DNA from: OLB11 sp041392835
GTDB taxonomy: Bacteria; Bacteroidota; Bacteroidia; Chitinophagales; Chitinophagaceae
DNA: 64,000 nt
Direction: 5' to 3'
Assembly (NCBI GenBank): GCA_041392835.1
Contig: JAWKLF010000002.1
Coordinates: 124,001 to 188,000, forward strand
Part shown: positions 18,701 to 27,389 of the stretch, piece after piece
Position numbering within the stretch: the first letter of the stretch is position 1
Layout of the letters: every line of letters starts with the position of its first letter
The notes under the pieces: generated by a model
Database searches by the model: none
Seen by the model: the letters and a program-made list of their open reading frames with translations, nothing else
What the model was told of the DNA's origin: nothing
Position numbers and translations under genes: made by a program

Positions 18701-21700
18701 TAGCGGCCCATCGCCTGGTATAATAGACAATGCATGGAAATACATTACTCACAATATAACGCCATATATAAACCCTAATTTTCAATTTAGAATTGGATTT
18801 AGTATAGGGAATATAGGTGTGTACACTGCGAGTTCATGGAATATAGATGATGTAAGTATTACAGGATTTAATAACGACCCTCTCACTTTAAATTGGACTG
18901 GAACTGGAGGGAATATTTCCACCCCCAATATTTACAAAACAGATGTAACACCAGTCAATGATGGTATAAACACATATACTATATCTGTAGCTGATGCAAA
19001 TGGTTGTACTGGAACCAACACTATTGATTTAACCGTCAATCCACTTCCAGTATTTACCGTAAGTGCTACACCTACTACTTTGTGCCAAAATGCTACGGCT
19101 ACTTTGACATCAAACAGCATTACCACAAAAGCTACTCTCTTTTCAGAAGATTTTTCGAGCAATGCACAAGGCTGGACTTTGGATACAGAATGGGGCATAG
19201 GAAGTGCTACTGCTAGCTCAGGGCAAATTAGCAATACCTATCCCGATCCGAGCATTGATCATACTCCTGGTTTAAACAATGGCGTTGCTGGAGTAAATAT
19301 TGGAGGAAATGCGAGTACTGCTATTCATGCTCCTTATTATTTAACAAGTCCTGTTATAGACATTAGTAGTTTAACCACAGCTACACTAAATTTTTGGCGT
19401 TGGCTTAATAGTGATTATACACCTTATATGCAAAACTATATTGAAGTATTTGATGGGAGCACCTGGCAAACTATTTGGTCTTCGGGTGGGTCTCCTGTGA
19501 TAGCCAGTAATAGTTGGAGTTATTTTTCATATGATATAAGCCCCTATATAAACACAAATTTCATGGTCCGCTTTGGACACGCAGTATTAAGCAGTGGAGC
19601 TTATACAGTGAGCTCTTGGAACATAGATGATATCAGCATTACAGGAACCTTGCCTTCAACACCAACTTGGTCTGGTCCTGCGTCTATCGTATCTCCCTCT
19701 TCGTTTATAACAGATGTATCGCCAACTGTATCAGGCACATTAATATATAGTATCAGTGCAAAAGATACTAATGGATGTGTAGGATCTACTCCTATTAACC
19801 TTAATGTAAATAGCTTACCGAATGTAACAGCAAATAGCACAAATCCACTTCCTTGTGATGGCACTACAACTACTTTGTTTGGTAGCGGCACGGCCAGTAG
19901 TTATACTTGGAATGGGCCAATAGCTGTTAGTGATAATGTAGCATTTAATGCAAGCGTTGCATCTATAGGTACATATACCGTTACTGGTACTGATGGATTC
20001 TCATGCTCAAATACGAATACTATTGATATTGATGTATTGCCATTACCAAACACACTTGTGCCAACTGCAACGCCAAACACTATTTGTTTAGGTGCATCTA
20101 CTACATTAGCTGTAGAAGCATCTACAATATATTTTTCTGAAGACTTCTCGAGTAATGCTCAAGGGTGGGATTTGGGAACAGAATGGGCCATAGCACCTGC
20201 TACAGCTAGCACAGGCCAAAATGGTAGCACATACCCCGATCCTGGAACTGATCACACGCCAACAGCAGATAATGGCATAGCAGGTGTATCTATAGGAGGA
20301 AACGCTACTACTACTTTACATAGTGCTTATTATTTAACAAGTCCTGTGATTGATTTAAGCTCAGTTAATGTAGCCAAATTAAGTTTTTGGCGCTGGCTCA
20401 ATAGTGATTATCTTCCTTATATGCAAAATTATATAGAGGTATATGATGGCTCTGCATGGGTTACTGTTTGGTCATCTGGTGGTTCACCTGTAATAGCTGA
20501 TTCGAGTTGGAACTTTTTCTCATATGATATATCGCCATATGTCAATGCAAATTTCCAAGTTCGATTTGGGCATGCTGTATTAAATAGCGGAGCATACACT
20601 GTGAGCTCTTGGAATATAGACGATTTAAGCATAGTGGGCGACAATATACTTTGGACAGGTACAAGTACCATCCCGAACCCCACGAGTTTATCAAATACCA
20701 TAACTCCTACTACGGATGGGCTACAATCATTTACTGTTTCTAATACAGATTTGAATGGATGTGTAAGTACTGGTAGTGTAAATGTATTAGTAAACCCATT
20801 GCCAAACCCAACCTTAACGGCAAGTCCATCTACCATTTGTGCTGGTCAAACTGCAACACTATCTTCTACACCAACATTTATTACTACTACTGTATTTACT
20901 GAAGATTTTGCAAGTAATGCACAAGGGTGGATATTAGGAACCGAATGGGGTATAGGAAGTGCCACATTGAGCTCTGGACAAAATGGCGGCACACTTCCTG
21001 ATCCGGATACAGACCACACGGCGACAAGTGATAATGGTATAGCTGGAGTAGTTATAGGTGGCAATGCAACAACTAGCATACATGCACCCTATTATATAAC
21101 AAGTCCGTCAATAAATATTAGTAGCTTAACAACAGCCAAATTGAATTTTTGGCGTTGGCTCAATAGTGATTACTATCCTTTTATGCAAAATTATATTGAA
21201 GTATATGATGGCTCTACATGGCATACGATTTGGTCTTCGGGTGGTGGTCCTGCAATTGTAGAAAATAGCTGGAACTTTTATTCCTATGACATAACTCCTT
21301 ACATTAATACTAACTTCCAAGTTCGTTTTGGGCATGCAGTATTAAGCGGAGGAGTCTTTACAGTTAGCTCTTGGAATATAGACGATATTAGTATTTCTGG
21401 CACTACTCCTTTTGTTCCTACATGGACAGGTCCTGCTACTATTAATACACCTAATCTATTTACTACCGATGTAACTCCTACTACTTCTGGAACTTTGACT
21501 TATTCTATACATGTTACTGATACAAATGGTTGTAGTAATATCAAAGATGTAACGCTGATAGTGGACCCATGTAATAATGCTATGTTAGATGCAACCTATT
21601 ATATACAAGGATATTATACTGGAGCGGGTACTATGCAATCTGTATTATTAAATCAAGGCGTAGCCATGGCTACAGCTACAGAAACGGATTACATAACTGT

Positions 21701-22154
21701 TGACCTAATGCATCCTACAAGCTATGCGTTGGTACATACGTTTACTGGAAAATTAAATACTGATGGAACTATAACATGCACCTACCCAGCTACTGCTGTT
21801 GGCAATAGCTATTATATACGTGTTACGCACCGAAATTCAGTAGAAACTTGGAGCTCTGCTCCTGTAGCTATCAGTACAAATACAATGTATAATTTTTCTA
21901 CTTCGGCCACGCAAGCCTATGGAAATAATATGATTGATGTATTTACCGAAGGCATATGGTCTGGCTATAATGGCGATATCAATCAAGATGGCTTTATAGA
22001 CATATTTGATTTCTTAGAATGGGATGCCGATAATCAAAATTTTGCTTCTGGCTTCTTTGCTTCTGATCTAAGTGGAGATGGTATAGTTGATATTTTTGAT
22101 TTCTTAATTTGGGATCCAAACAATCAAAACTTCATAGGATATATAACACCTTAA
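15747..22154 (+). CDS. Giant secreted M4 (thermolysin-family) metallopeptidase with four repeats
   Basis: A 2135-residue exported protein. After the signal peptide comes a propeptide-like region to about residue 220. The M4 domain follows, with zinc ligands H367, H371 (HEHTH) and E391 (GALNESF) and the later GGVHTNSGV loop. Next are Ig/PKD-like strands and four copies of a domain of about 170 residues at roughly 871-1040, 1131-1300, 1460-1631 and 1716-1885. Each copy carries EDF..N.QGW, FWRWLNSDY.P(Y/F)MQN and SSWNIDD, resembling MAM/immune-inhibitor-A-type jelly rolls. The end (from about 2074) has two DxNxDGxxD / DxSxDGxxD loops like dockerin calcium sites and no recognisable T9SS domain. 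It probably digests extracellular protein. Confidence 0.88.
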   Translation: MNKFFYLFVFLLCLFSIQIQAQETNEQLLKIAKPNSTNEWILLKDDVNISKDEFLSKHIKLLHLAPSSIMKIVRTETDKLGFTNYRYQQYVHGVKAVGCEMILHQKNGRITVVNGRYLQDNVSNHTATFSEPNGLQIALKQINSKQYLWLDKEAEAAYKKTKKNAQATLYPKGELVFLNTEHRTNQKANFQLVWKYDINVSPLTESFTVFINANNGLFVEKIPLTYECSVGSGVTLYNGIRNISTQLNGGSYRTIDDCQSTLIETRNGNGASSGVGYTYYSDADNNWNFTALDQYITSAHWSAKQTHNYFFNIHGRNGYDNAGHNYISYLNPGFTGNAFWSSSTEAAAFGGSSTGSSPYVTLDVVGHEHTHGLVTFTSNLTYSYESGALNESFADCLGEAVEKYTLGTPDWIHRNEIGGGNRSFINPNSKGHPDTYLGTNWYTGTGDAGGVHTNSGVQNFWFYLLSVGGSGTNDNGHPYSVSGIGIDKAAAIAYRTLTVYLVASSQYADARTASIQAASDLYGACSNEVVQTTNAWRAVGVGAAYVATPLAITISSPQNFVCNNGSVTLTASGASTYVWSPGTVSGNSQTFSPTSSTTYTVVGTDADQCTGTATKTIHSYTSGTVSASASTNPVCFGNSSTMTALASTLNVGFTTPLPTPANFGQNFLLGVKITIPQGGLIEGLSLLGLNTNSNVQMALYTDLAGSPNTLVAQSNFGVVGNGVTTLAVSPAVPISGGDYWIMAVYATSGNHSNKSTAFNTPVYYTSLPFGNSIPTSASGFISYSGDPFNYWVNIRSNNITWSNGIMNGIPYTPTSSGVNTYSVTAIDAYGCTSTTSLNLNVIDLNTIPLSVSTNPICLGQTSAVQITQQTIFTEDFANNNQGWTLGTEWGIGPATASTGQSFGLNPDPSIDHTVSSDNGVAGVNIGGNASTSLHSAYYLTSPVINLSNLTSAHLNFWRWLNSDYTPYMQNTIEVYNGATWVTIWSSGPSPGIIDNAWKYITHNITPYINPNFQFRIGFSIGNIGVYTASSWNIDDVSITGFNNDPLTLNWTGTGGNISTPNIYKTDVTPVNDGINTYTISVADANGCTGTNTIDLTVNPLPVFTVSATPTTLCQNATATLTSNSITTKATLFSEDFSSNAQGWTLDTEWGIGSATASSGQISNTYPDPSIDHTPGLNNGVAGVNIGGNASTAIHAPYYLTSPVIDISSLTTATLNFWRWLNSDYTPYMQNYIEVFDGSTWQTIWSSGGSPVIASNSWSYFSYDISPYINTNFMVRFGHAVLSSGAYTVSSWNIDDISITGTLPSTPTWSGPASIVSPSSFITDVSPTVSGTLIYSISAKDTNGCVGSTPINLNVNSLPNVTANSTNPLPCDGTTTTLFGSGTASSYTWNGPIAVSDNVAFNASVASIGTYTVTGTDGFSCSNTNTIDIDVLPLPNTLVPTATPNTICLGASTTLAVEASTIYFSEDFSSNAQGWDLGTEWAIAPATASTGQNGSTYPDPGTDHTPTADNGIAGVSIGGNATTTLHSAYYLTSPVIDLSSVNVAKLSFWRWLNSDYLPYMQNYIEVYDGSAWVTVWSSGGSPVIADSSWNFFSYDISPYVNANFQVRFGHAVLNSGAYTVSSWNIDDLSIVGDNILWTGTSTIPNPTSLSNTITPTTDGLQSFTVSNTDLNGCVSTGSVNVLVNPLPNPTLTASPSTICAGQTATLSSTPTFITTTVFTEDFASNAQGWILGTEWGIGSATLSSGQNGGTLPDPDTDHTATSDNGIAGVVIGGNATTSIHAPYYITSPSINISSLTTAKLNFWRWLNSDYYPFMQNYIEVYDGSTWHTIWSSGGGPAIVENSWNFYSYDITPYINTNFQVRFGHAVLSGGVFTVSSWNIDDISISGTTPFVPTWTGPATINTPNLFTTDVTPTTSGTLTYSIHVTDTNGCSNIKDVTLIVDPCNNAMLDATYYIQGYYTGAGTMQSVLLNQGVAMATATETDYITVDLMHPTSYALVHTFTGKLNTDGTITCTYPATAVGNSYYIRVTHRNSVETWSSAPVAISTNTMYNFSTSATQAYGNNMIDVFTEGIWSGYNGDINQDGFIDIFDFLEWDADNQNFASGFFASDLSGDGIVDIFDFLIWDPNNQNFIGYITP
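18359..21401 (+). repeat. Four diverged tandem copies of a ~510-bp coding repeat
   Basis: Copies lie at about 18359-18866, 19139-19646, 20126-20639 and 20894-21401, separated by Ig-like linkers. Nucleotide similarity is high in the core encoding FWRWLNSDY, which points to internal duplication inside the metallopeptidase gene. The long minus-strand open frames here are shadows of this repeat. Confidence 0.85.
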
Positions 22155-22239
22155 GAGTTAGTGATTATTAAACCCGAATTATGCAAGTAGTTCACTCCTT
22201 TCAGCGGTTTCTATTACATAACTTGGGTTAAAAATCAAA

Positions 22240-22272
22240 AGAGGTTGCTTATATAAGCAGCCTCTTTTTTTA
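22240..22272. terminator. Bidirectional intrinsic terminator
   Basis: An 11-bp stem (AGAGGTTGCTT / AAGCAGCCTCT, one G-T pair) with a 4-nt loop, followed by T on the plus strand and a partial T run on the minus strand. It separates the convergent metallopeptidase and L,D-transpeptidase genes. Confidence 0.8.
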
Positions 22273-22292
22273 TTTGTTATTTAGAAAAAAAA

Positions 22293-24014
22293 TTATAAGT
22301 AGGGTTCTATATAGTTTTTTTGCAATTGACTGTCGTAGGCATATACATCTGCATAGTGTACAAGCATGCCGTTTCGTACGGCGCAAGTCATATAGGTGAT
22401 ATATACTGGGATCTTTTTTGACAATTCTAATTCATGATGACCACTATGATGAAACATATCTGAAACAGCATCTTGGTTATGTACTAAACTATCTTTTACA
22501 ACATATTTGTACGTATAACTTGTATCTCCACTGCTTGATATTTTTTTAATCTTATCTTTTACTTTTTTATAATTTTTTTCAACCAATGGAGTCATACTAC
22601 TTAAAAAATTAGCCAATGCTTCGTATGATTGTACTCTTACACAACCATGACTTAGTGCACGTTTAGATGCGCCAAATGCCCACTTCTCATTGGTATCGTG
22701 TAGATATATAGCATCGCTACTTTCAAAATTAAATTTACATTTTCCTAGTGCATTGCCAGGTCCTGATTTTTGAATTACACTTTTGCCTCTAACTATATAA
22801 TTGGGATTTCTTCTTTTGCGCTCTATATATCCGGGCAGGCGCAAAATACTAGGTGGCACAAACCATTGAGGCATGATAATGATGTCTGATATTTCGCTTT
22901 CCATGATTGGGGTTTTGGTACCCACTCTTCCAACTACCACTTTGCTTTCTACTGCTACCTGATCTTGATTGTATGCTCGTAAAGCAAATGAAGGAATATT
23001 AACAAGAACATACTGCCCCTCGTGCGGTATAGATAATTGTCTAAACCTATCTAAACTGATTGCAATTTTTACAAAATTTGAATTGCCAGTTGCATTCATA
23101 TTTTCGATAAGCTCTTTGCTCCAAATGCCATCTTCTTTGTAATGATGTTTTTGTTGATAGCTCTTTATAAGATTTTTTAGTTGTATAGAATCTATATCTT
23201 GTACATTCCCCATCGACAAACCTTCTTCTTGTATTCGCTGAATAAATTGCTTTAAAAACTGTACGCTATCTTTTATAGGATATGAAAGCTTTGTAAAGGA
23301 ATTCGATTCAAATGCAACTTGATTTTCAAGAATATTTTTAAGATACATTTTTAAACTGTCGTAATCCGGAAATTGAGGTTCTAAAAGCGCTAATAAACTA
23401 TCTAATTCTTCTGGATTTTCATTAAACTGCTGGAGGTTGGGAACAAGGTATTGATTGGTTAAAGTAGAATCATAATAAACATTGCTGCTATCTTTATAAA
23501 GTTGGCCATTTCTTATATGTTTTATAAGTTGAAAAAAAGCATCTGTCATCAACAATTCTGCTTTGGCCCACTGTACTGCATTGCTTTTTTCTATAGCATC
23601 GGATTCTAATTGATTTTGCAAAGCAGTTAGCTGTTCTTGATGATAGGCCTTAGGAAAAAGACCATAAAACTTACAAGTAGTATCAATAAATGTTTTGAGT
23701 TTGGATGCTGAATTTGTAAATGACTTTTTATTAGTAAATACAAGCTCGTGTTCTGTTTGCAGGTAAGCGTTTAAACTTTGTTTATTATACAAACCCAAAC
23801 TATCAAACTTAGTAGTATCGGACAGGGATTGTAGTAATTCTTTCATTTGCACGTTTACAGCAGCATTCATATGACTGGACTTGTCAATAATTTTTTCATC
23901 CACTGTGGGTATGTATTCTGTACATGAAGAGAGAGAACAACATACAAATAAAAACAGGATTGAACATTCCTTTAGGGTATTCAAATTGAGGGGGGAAATG
24001 AACATGGGCAACAA
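22293..24014 (-). CDS. L,D-transpeptidase (YkuD domain) lipoprotein
   Basis: A 573-residue cell-wall enzyme of the long YcbB-like type. The N-terminus has a hydrophobic stretch and lipobox (CCSLSSC), so it is probably anchored to a membrane. The middle part is a scaffold region with a peptidoglycan-binding-like segment (YQQKHHYKEDGIWSKELI). The catalytic motif SHGCVRV places the nucleophile at about C458. It would form 3-3 cross-links or attach proteins to peptidoglycan. The start may be the ATG at 24014 or 24005. Its upstream region carries a Cas12a-type mini-array and a putative TACTTTTG element. Confidence 0.9.
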   Translation of the reverse strand: MLPMFISPLNLNTLKECSILFLFVCCSLSSCTEYIPTVDEKIIDKSSHMNAAVNVQMKELLQSLSDTTKFDSLGLYNKQSLNAYLQTEHELVFTNKKSFTNSASKLKTFIDTTCKFYGLFPKAYHQEQLTALQNQLESDAIEKSNAVQWAKAELLMTDAFFQLIKHIRNGQLYKDSSNVYYDSTLTNQYLVPNLQQFNENPEELDSLLALLEPQFPDYDSLKMYLKNILENQVAFESNSFTKLSYPIKDSVQFLKQFIQRIQEEGLSMGNVQDIDSIQLKNLIKSYQQKHHYKEDGIWSKELIENMNATGNSNFVKIAISLDRFRQLSIPHEGQYVLVNIPSFALRAYNQDQVAVESKVVVGRVGTKTPIMESEISDIIIMPQWFVPPSILRLPGYIERKRRNPNYIVRGKSVIQKSGPGNALGKCKFNFESSDAIYLHDTNEKWAFGASKRALSHGCVRVQSYEALANFLSSMTPLVEKNYKKVKDKIKKISSSGDTSYTYKYVVKDSLVHNQDAVSDMFHHSGHHELELSKKIPVYITYMTCAVRNGMLVHYADVYAYDSQLQKNYIEPYL

Positions 24015-24125
24015 AATTACACCATAAATCGAATTTATAATTTTCAGTATCTTATTCTAAGGTTATTTTTTATAGAAGCGTATCTATTAATGATAAAATC
24101 TATATTTAAATCTATAAAAATGAGG

Positions 24126-24133
24126 CAAAAGTA
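24126..24133 (-). promoter_or_regulatory. Putative -7 element (TACTTTTG) for the L,D-transpeptidase
   Basis: On the minus strand TACTTTTG fits TAnnTTTG and would give a leader of roughly 110 bases. It sits 18 bases beyond the degenerate second repeat of the mini-array, so the expected -33 region overlaps that repeat. No exact -33 match was found. Confidence 0.35.
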
Positions 24134-24151
24134 TGTAAAATCATGATTAGA

Positions 24152-24251
24152 AACTACAATAGTAGAAATTTTATGAAGCTTATAGCTATTCATTATCTAT
24201 CGCATATTTTGTTTTATCTACAACAGTAGAAATTTTATGAAGCTTATAGCT
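24152..24251 (-). CRISPR. Orphan two-repeat mini-array with Cas12a (type V-A) style repeats
   Basis: Read on the minus strand: a 36-nt repeat (24251-24216), a 28-nt spacer (24215-24188) and a second 36-nt repeat (24187-24152). The two repeats match at 34 of 36 positions. Repeat 1 ends in AATTTCTACTGTTGTAGAT, the conserved Cas12a crRNA handle with stem TCTAC / GTAGA. Repeat 2 has TATT in the loop and GTAGTT at its end, weakening the last stem pair, as expected for a terminal degenerate repeat. No third repeat and no cas gene are in the window. Spacer length and orientation (handle 5' of spacer) fit Cas12a arrays. The array points toward the L,D-transpeptidase gene, 138 bases away. Whether it is active, a relic or regulatory cannot be told from here. 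Confidence 0.8.
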
Positions 24252-24334
24252 TGTCTTTAATTCAATTAAAAAAAAATCCCACACTCATACCAAAATGAAA
24301 ACAAATAGTCTATCTTGCTTGGAAATAGATTAGA

Positions 24335-24976
24335 ATGTTTAGTACAGCTACAGATATACTGAGAACGCCTTTTAAAAAAAATATTTTCTTATTAGGTTAT
24401 ATCACTCTGTTTTTAATTTTTTGGATTAGCACCTTTATAGGCACTCCAGACTATGCCAATTGGGTTATGGAAAATACGCTTGTAGTATTGTTTCTTGCTT
24501 TGTTAGCCTACACGTATAAATCTTTTAAGCTTAGCGATTTGAGTTATACTTTTTTATTTGTCTATTTATCTCTACACATTTATGGAGCCATGTATACCTA
24601 TGCAGAAAATCCATTTGGATATTGGCTCAAAGATTATTTTCATTTTGAAAGAAATCATTATGACCGCATTGTACATTTTAGTTTTGGTTTTATGCTGGCC
24701 TACCCCATGCGTGATTTTTTTCTCAATAAAATGAAATTTCCAAACTGGGTTGCATGGATACTACCTATTGAAATTACATTATCCTTTAGTTGCATATACG
24801 AGCTAATAGAATGGGCTGTAGCTGATGTATTTTTTCCAGAGCAGGGTGTTGCCTATTTAGGCACACAAGGCGATGTGTGGGATGCCCAAAAAGATATGTT
24901 TATGGCTTTTTGTGGTGCAGTACTTATTACAATTATAGTGTTCAGTGTAAAAAAACTTTTTAGAAAAAATAATTAG
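24335..24976 (+). CDS. DUF2238 membrane protein (YjdF-like)
   Basis: A 213-residue protein with about six transmembrane helices. The conserved DUF2238 pattern is visible: HIYGAMYTYAENPFG, RNHYDRIVHFSFGFML, SCIYELIEWAVA and GTQGDVWDAQKDM. The charged residues inside membrane segments suggest transport or binding, but function is unknown. It starts at the ATG at 24335, in a gap shared with the divergently oriented mini-array and L,D-transpeptidase. It is convergent with the methyltransferase gene that follows. Confidence 0.85.
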   Translation: MFSTATDILRTPFKKNIFLLGYITLFLIFWISTFIGTPDYANWVMENTLVVLFLALLAYTYKSFKLSDLSYTFLFVYLSLHIYGAMYTYAENPFGYWLKDYFHFERNHYDRIVHFSFGFMLAYPMRDFFLNKMKFPNWVAWILPIEITLSFSCIYELIEWAVADVFFPEQGVAYLGTQGDVWDAQKDMFMAFCGAVLITIIVFSVKKLFRKNN

Positions 24977-25010
24977 CCCTTCTCAATTTTTTTTATACTA
25001 ATTGCTATTT

Positions 25011-26117
25011 CTATCTTTTAATAATTCCCATCCACATCGCATCTCCTCCTTGTTCAAAACAGTCTATAGTATATGTTTCATCAAATGCAAATGCTTCTTC
25101 ATTTTCTGCTGCAAATGCGCTACAGGTAAGATAATACAATGTAGCATTGGGTTTTAATGCATGCAATGTTTGTTCTAAAATTGCTTTTTGAGTGCCTACA
25201 TATTGTTTAAGCTTTTCTTCTGAAAAGAAATAATATTGTTCGGGCGTACGAGCCCAAGTGCCTGAGCCACTACATGGTACATCACATAGCACGGTATCAA
25301 AAGCACCATATAGCTGAGGTGCCAATGCCTGAGAAGCATCTATTTGCTGTGCTGTATATTGATTATCGTATCCATAGGTGTGCATTCTTTTTTTCAAATT
25401 TTGCAAAATATTTTTTCTAATATCACTACACAACAATTGAATAGCAATGTTTTTATCGAGCAGCTGTATGGCTTTGCCACCGCTTGCACAGCAGGCATCC
25501 CAACAGTTTGCACCCGATTCTATGTGTATTTTATTGCCTATTTTTTGCGAAGCTATATCTTGTATTACATAGTGTGCAGGGTTTAAAACAGTTTCTAAGG
25601 CTGTTGTTCGCAACACGGAAATAATTTCTTCATCATGCTCTGTAAATAAAATATCATGTTTTTTTAATGTTTCAAGCACTTCCTTTTTTTGCCGTAGTCT
25701 TAAAAAAACACGAGGAATTGAGAACCTATTTTGTGTCCAAGCATCTATGCTTAATTCTTTACTCAGGCTAGTGGGCGCATTGAGTACAATACCATATTGT
25801 TTATGTAGCCATGCTCTATTTTCTGAAAATGACAAACCAAACTGTGGTAATAGGGCTGGAAAACATGTTTCAAAAAAACGAACAGGCGTTTGCTGCATCA
25901 ACAATGCAGCACTCCCTATGGCATTGCGAATAGGTATATCTTTTTGTTTTCCTAATCGGTATATACCATATAGCAAATCTGAAATCAAACGCCGATCTCG
26001 TGAACCAAATTTTTTATGCTGTGCAAAATATTTTTTTAAAAAAAGATGCAAGGGTTCTTGTAGCTGATACTGCTGAAAAATTTTTTCGGCTTCGGCTATA
26101 TAAGCTTCATAAAACAT
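25011..26117 (-). CDS. RsmB/NOP-family RNA m5C methyltransferase
   Basis: A 368-residue SAM-dependent methyltransferase. The N-terminal NusB-like helical part is followed by the Rossmann domain with motif I ANCWDACCASGGKAIQL. The two catalytic cysteines are in DVPCSGSG (motif IV) and YYLTCSAFAAENE (motif VI). It probably modifies 16S rRNA, as RsmB does, although the exact target in Bacteroidota is not certain. It lies 3 bases downstream of sucB on the same strand. Confidence 0.88.
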   Translation of the reverse strand: MFYEAYIAEAEKIFQQYQLQEPLHLFLKKYFAQHKKFGSRDRRLISDLLYGIYRLGKQKDIPIRNAIGSAALLMQQTPVRFFETCFPALLPQFGLSFSENRAWLHKQYGIVLNAPTSLSKELSIDAWTQNRFSIPRVFLRLRQKKEVLETLKKHDILFTEHDEEIISVLRTTALETVLNPAHYVIQDIASQKIGNKIHIESGANCWDACCASGGKAIQLLDKNIAIQLLCSDIRKNILQNLKKRMHTYGYDNQYTAQQIDASQALAPQLYGAFDTVLCDVPCSGSGTWARTPEQYYFFSEEKLKQYVGTQKAILEQTLHALKPNATLYYLTCSAFAAENEEAFAFDETYTIDCFEQGGDAMWMGIIKR

Positions 26118-26120
26118 AGC

Positions 26121-27323
26121 TTACATATCTAGTAATAATGCAGCAGGGTCTTTTCCGGCAAGCATCCACATTGGGTTTTCCAATAGTTCTTTGACGCGTA
26201 CCAAAAAGCCTACACTTTCTCTTCCATCTATTATTCTGTGGTCGTAGCTCAGTGCAAGGTACATCATTGGTTTAATAACAACCTGACCATTGATAGCCAT
26301 AGGTCTTTCTTGTATTTTGTGCATACCCAAAATAGCACTTTGTGGAATATTAATAATAGGCGTGCTCATCAAGGAACCAAATACGCCTCCATTTGTAATT
26401 GTAAATGTGCCTCCTGTCATTTCTTCGATAGACAATTTATTATCGCGAGCTTTTGCTGCAAGCTTGCCTATTTCGGCTTCTATTTCTGCCATAGATAAAC
26501 TCTCGGCATTGCGCACTACTGGCACTACCAAACCTTTGGGTGCACTTACGGCTATAGAAATATCGCAATAGTCGTGATATACTACTTCTTCGCCATCTAT
26601 ATAAGCATTGACAGCTTTCCATTCTTGCAAAGCAATACAACAAGCTTTAGTAAAAAAGCTCATAAAGCCTAAACCCACACCATGTTTTTCTTTAAAGGCA
26701 TCTTTGTATTGTTTGCGCATATCCATAATGGCAGACATATCTACTTCATTAAACGTAGTCAACATGGCTGTTGCATTTTTGGCTTCTACTAAGCGTCGGC
26801 TCAAGGTTTTGCGTAGGTTGCTCATTTTTTCTCTTTTTTCTTCTCTCGAAAAAAGAATTTGGCTAGGCATAGTGCCTGGTTTTTGTATAGCAGAAAGCAC
26901 ATCCGATTTTGTTATTTTTCCCAATCGGCCGCTTGCATGTATTTGAGTGGGATCTATGTTCTTATCAGCTATCATATTTTGCGCTAAGGGAGTAGCCTTG
27001 ATTTCTGTAGCTGGCTTGGTTTCTTGCTGTACTCTTTCTGGCTCGGCCTTTGTAACCTCTACGGGTTTATCTGCTTTTGGAGGAGCAGGAGCTGTTTCAT
27101 CTATAGTGCAAGTAAGTGCGCCAATAGTTAGTGTGTCGCCTTCTTGTGCTTTGTGGTATAAAATACCGGCTTGTTCTGCATTGAGCTCAAAAGTGGCTTT
27201 CTCGCTTTCTAATTCGCAAATAACTTCATCGCGCTCAACATAATCGCCTTCTGCTTTATTCCATTTTACTAAAGTTACTTCGTTGATACTTTCACCTACT
27301 TGAGGCACATGAATTTCAATCAT
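26121..27323 (-). CDS. sucB: Dihydrolipoamide succinyltransferase (2-oxoglutarate dehydrogenase E2)
   Basis: A 400-residue E2 component of the TCA-cycle 2-oxoglutarate dehydrogenase complex. Residues 1-75 are the lipoyl domain; the lipoyl lysine is in ELESEKATFEL. An Ala/Pro/Lys-rich linker follows, then the E1/E3-binding domain (PLAQNMIADKNID...GRLGKITKSDVL) and the catalytic domain with YDHRIIDGRE carrying the active-site histidine. The E1 gene is not adjacent here. The ATG at 27323 is well supported. Confidence 0.93.
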   Translation of the reverse strand: MIEIHVPQVGESINEVTLVKWNKAEGDYVERDEVICELESEKATFELNAEQAGILYHKAQEGDTLTIGALTCTIDETAPAPPKADKPVEVTKAEPERVQQETKPATEIKATPLAQNMIADKNIDPTQIHASGRLGKITKSDVLSAIQKPGTMPSQILFSREEKREKMSNLRKTLSRRLVEAKNATAMLTTFNEVDMSAIMDMRKQYKDAFKEKHGVGLGFMSFFTKACCIALQEWKAVNAYIDGEEVVYHDYCDISIAVSAPKGLVVPVVRNAESLSMAEIEAEIGKLAAKARDNKLSIEEMTGGTFTITNGGVFGSLMSTPIINIPQSAILGMHKIQERPMAINGQVVIKPMMYLALSYDHRIIDGRESVGFLVRVKELLENPMWMLAGKDPAALLLDM

Positions 27324-27389
27324 ATTATTTTATTTGCCTTTTTATTTTAGCCTATGGGCAAATTTCCGACAAAATATTCAAATAATAAA

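Noticed and set aside
18932..21335. Long minus-strand open frames opposite the protease repeats
   Set aside because: They recur with the 510-base repeat and lack domain support; shadows of the plus-strand gene.
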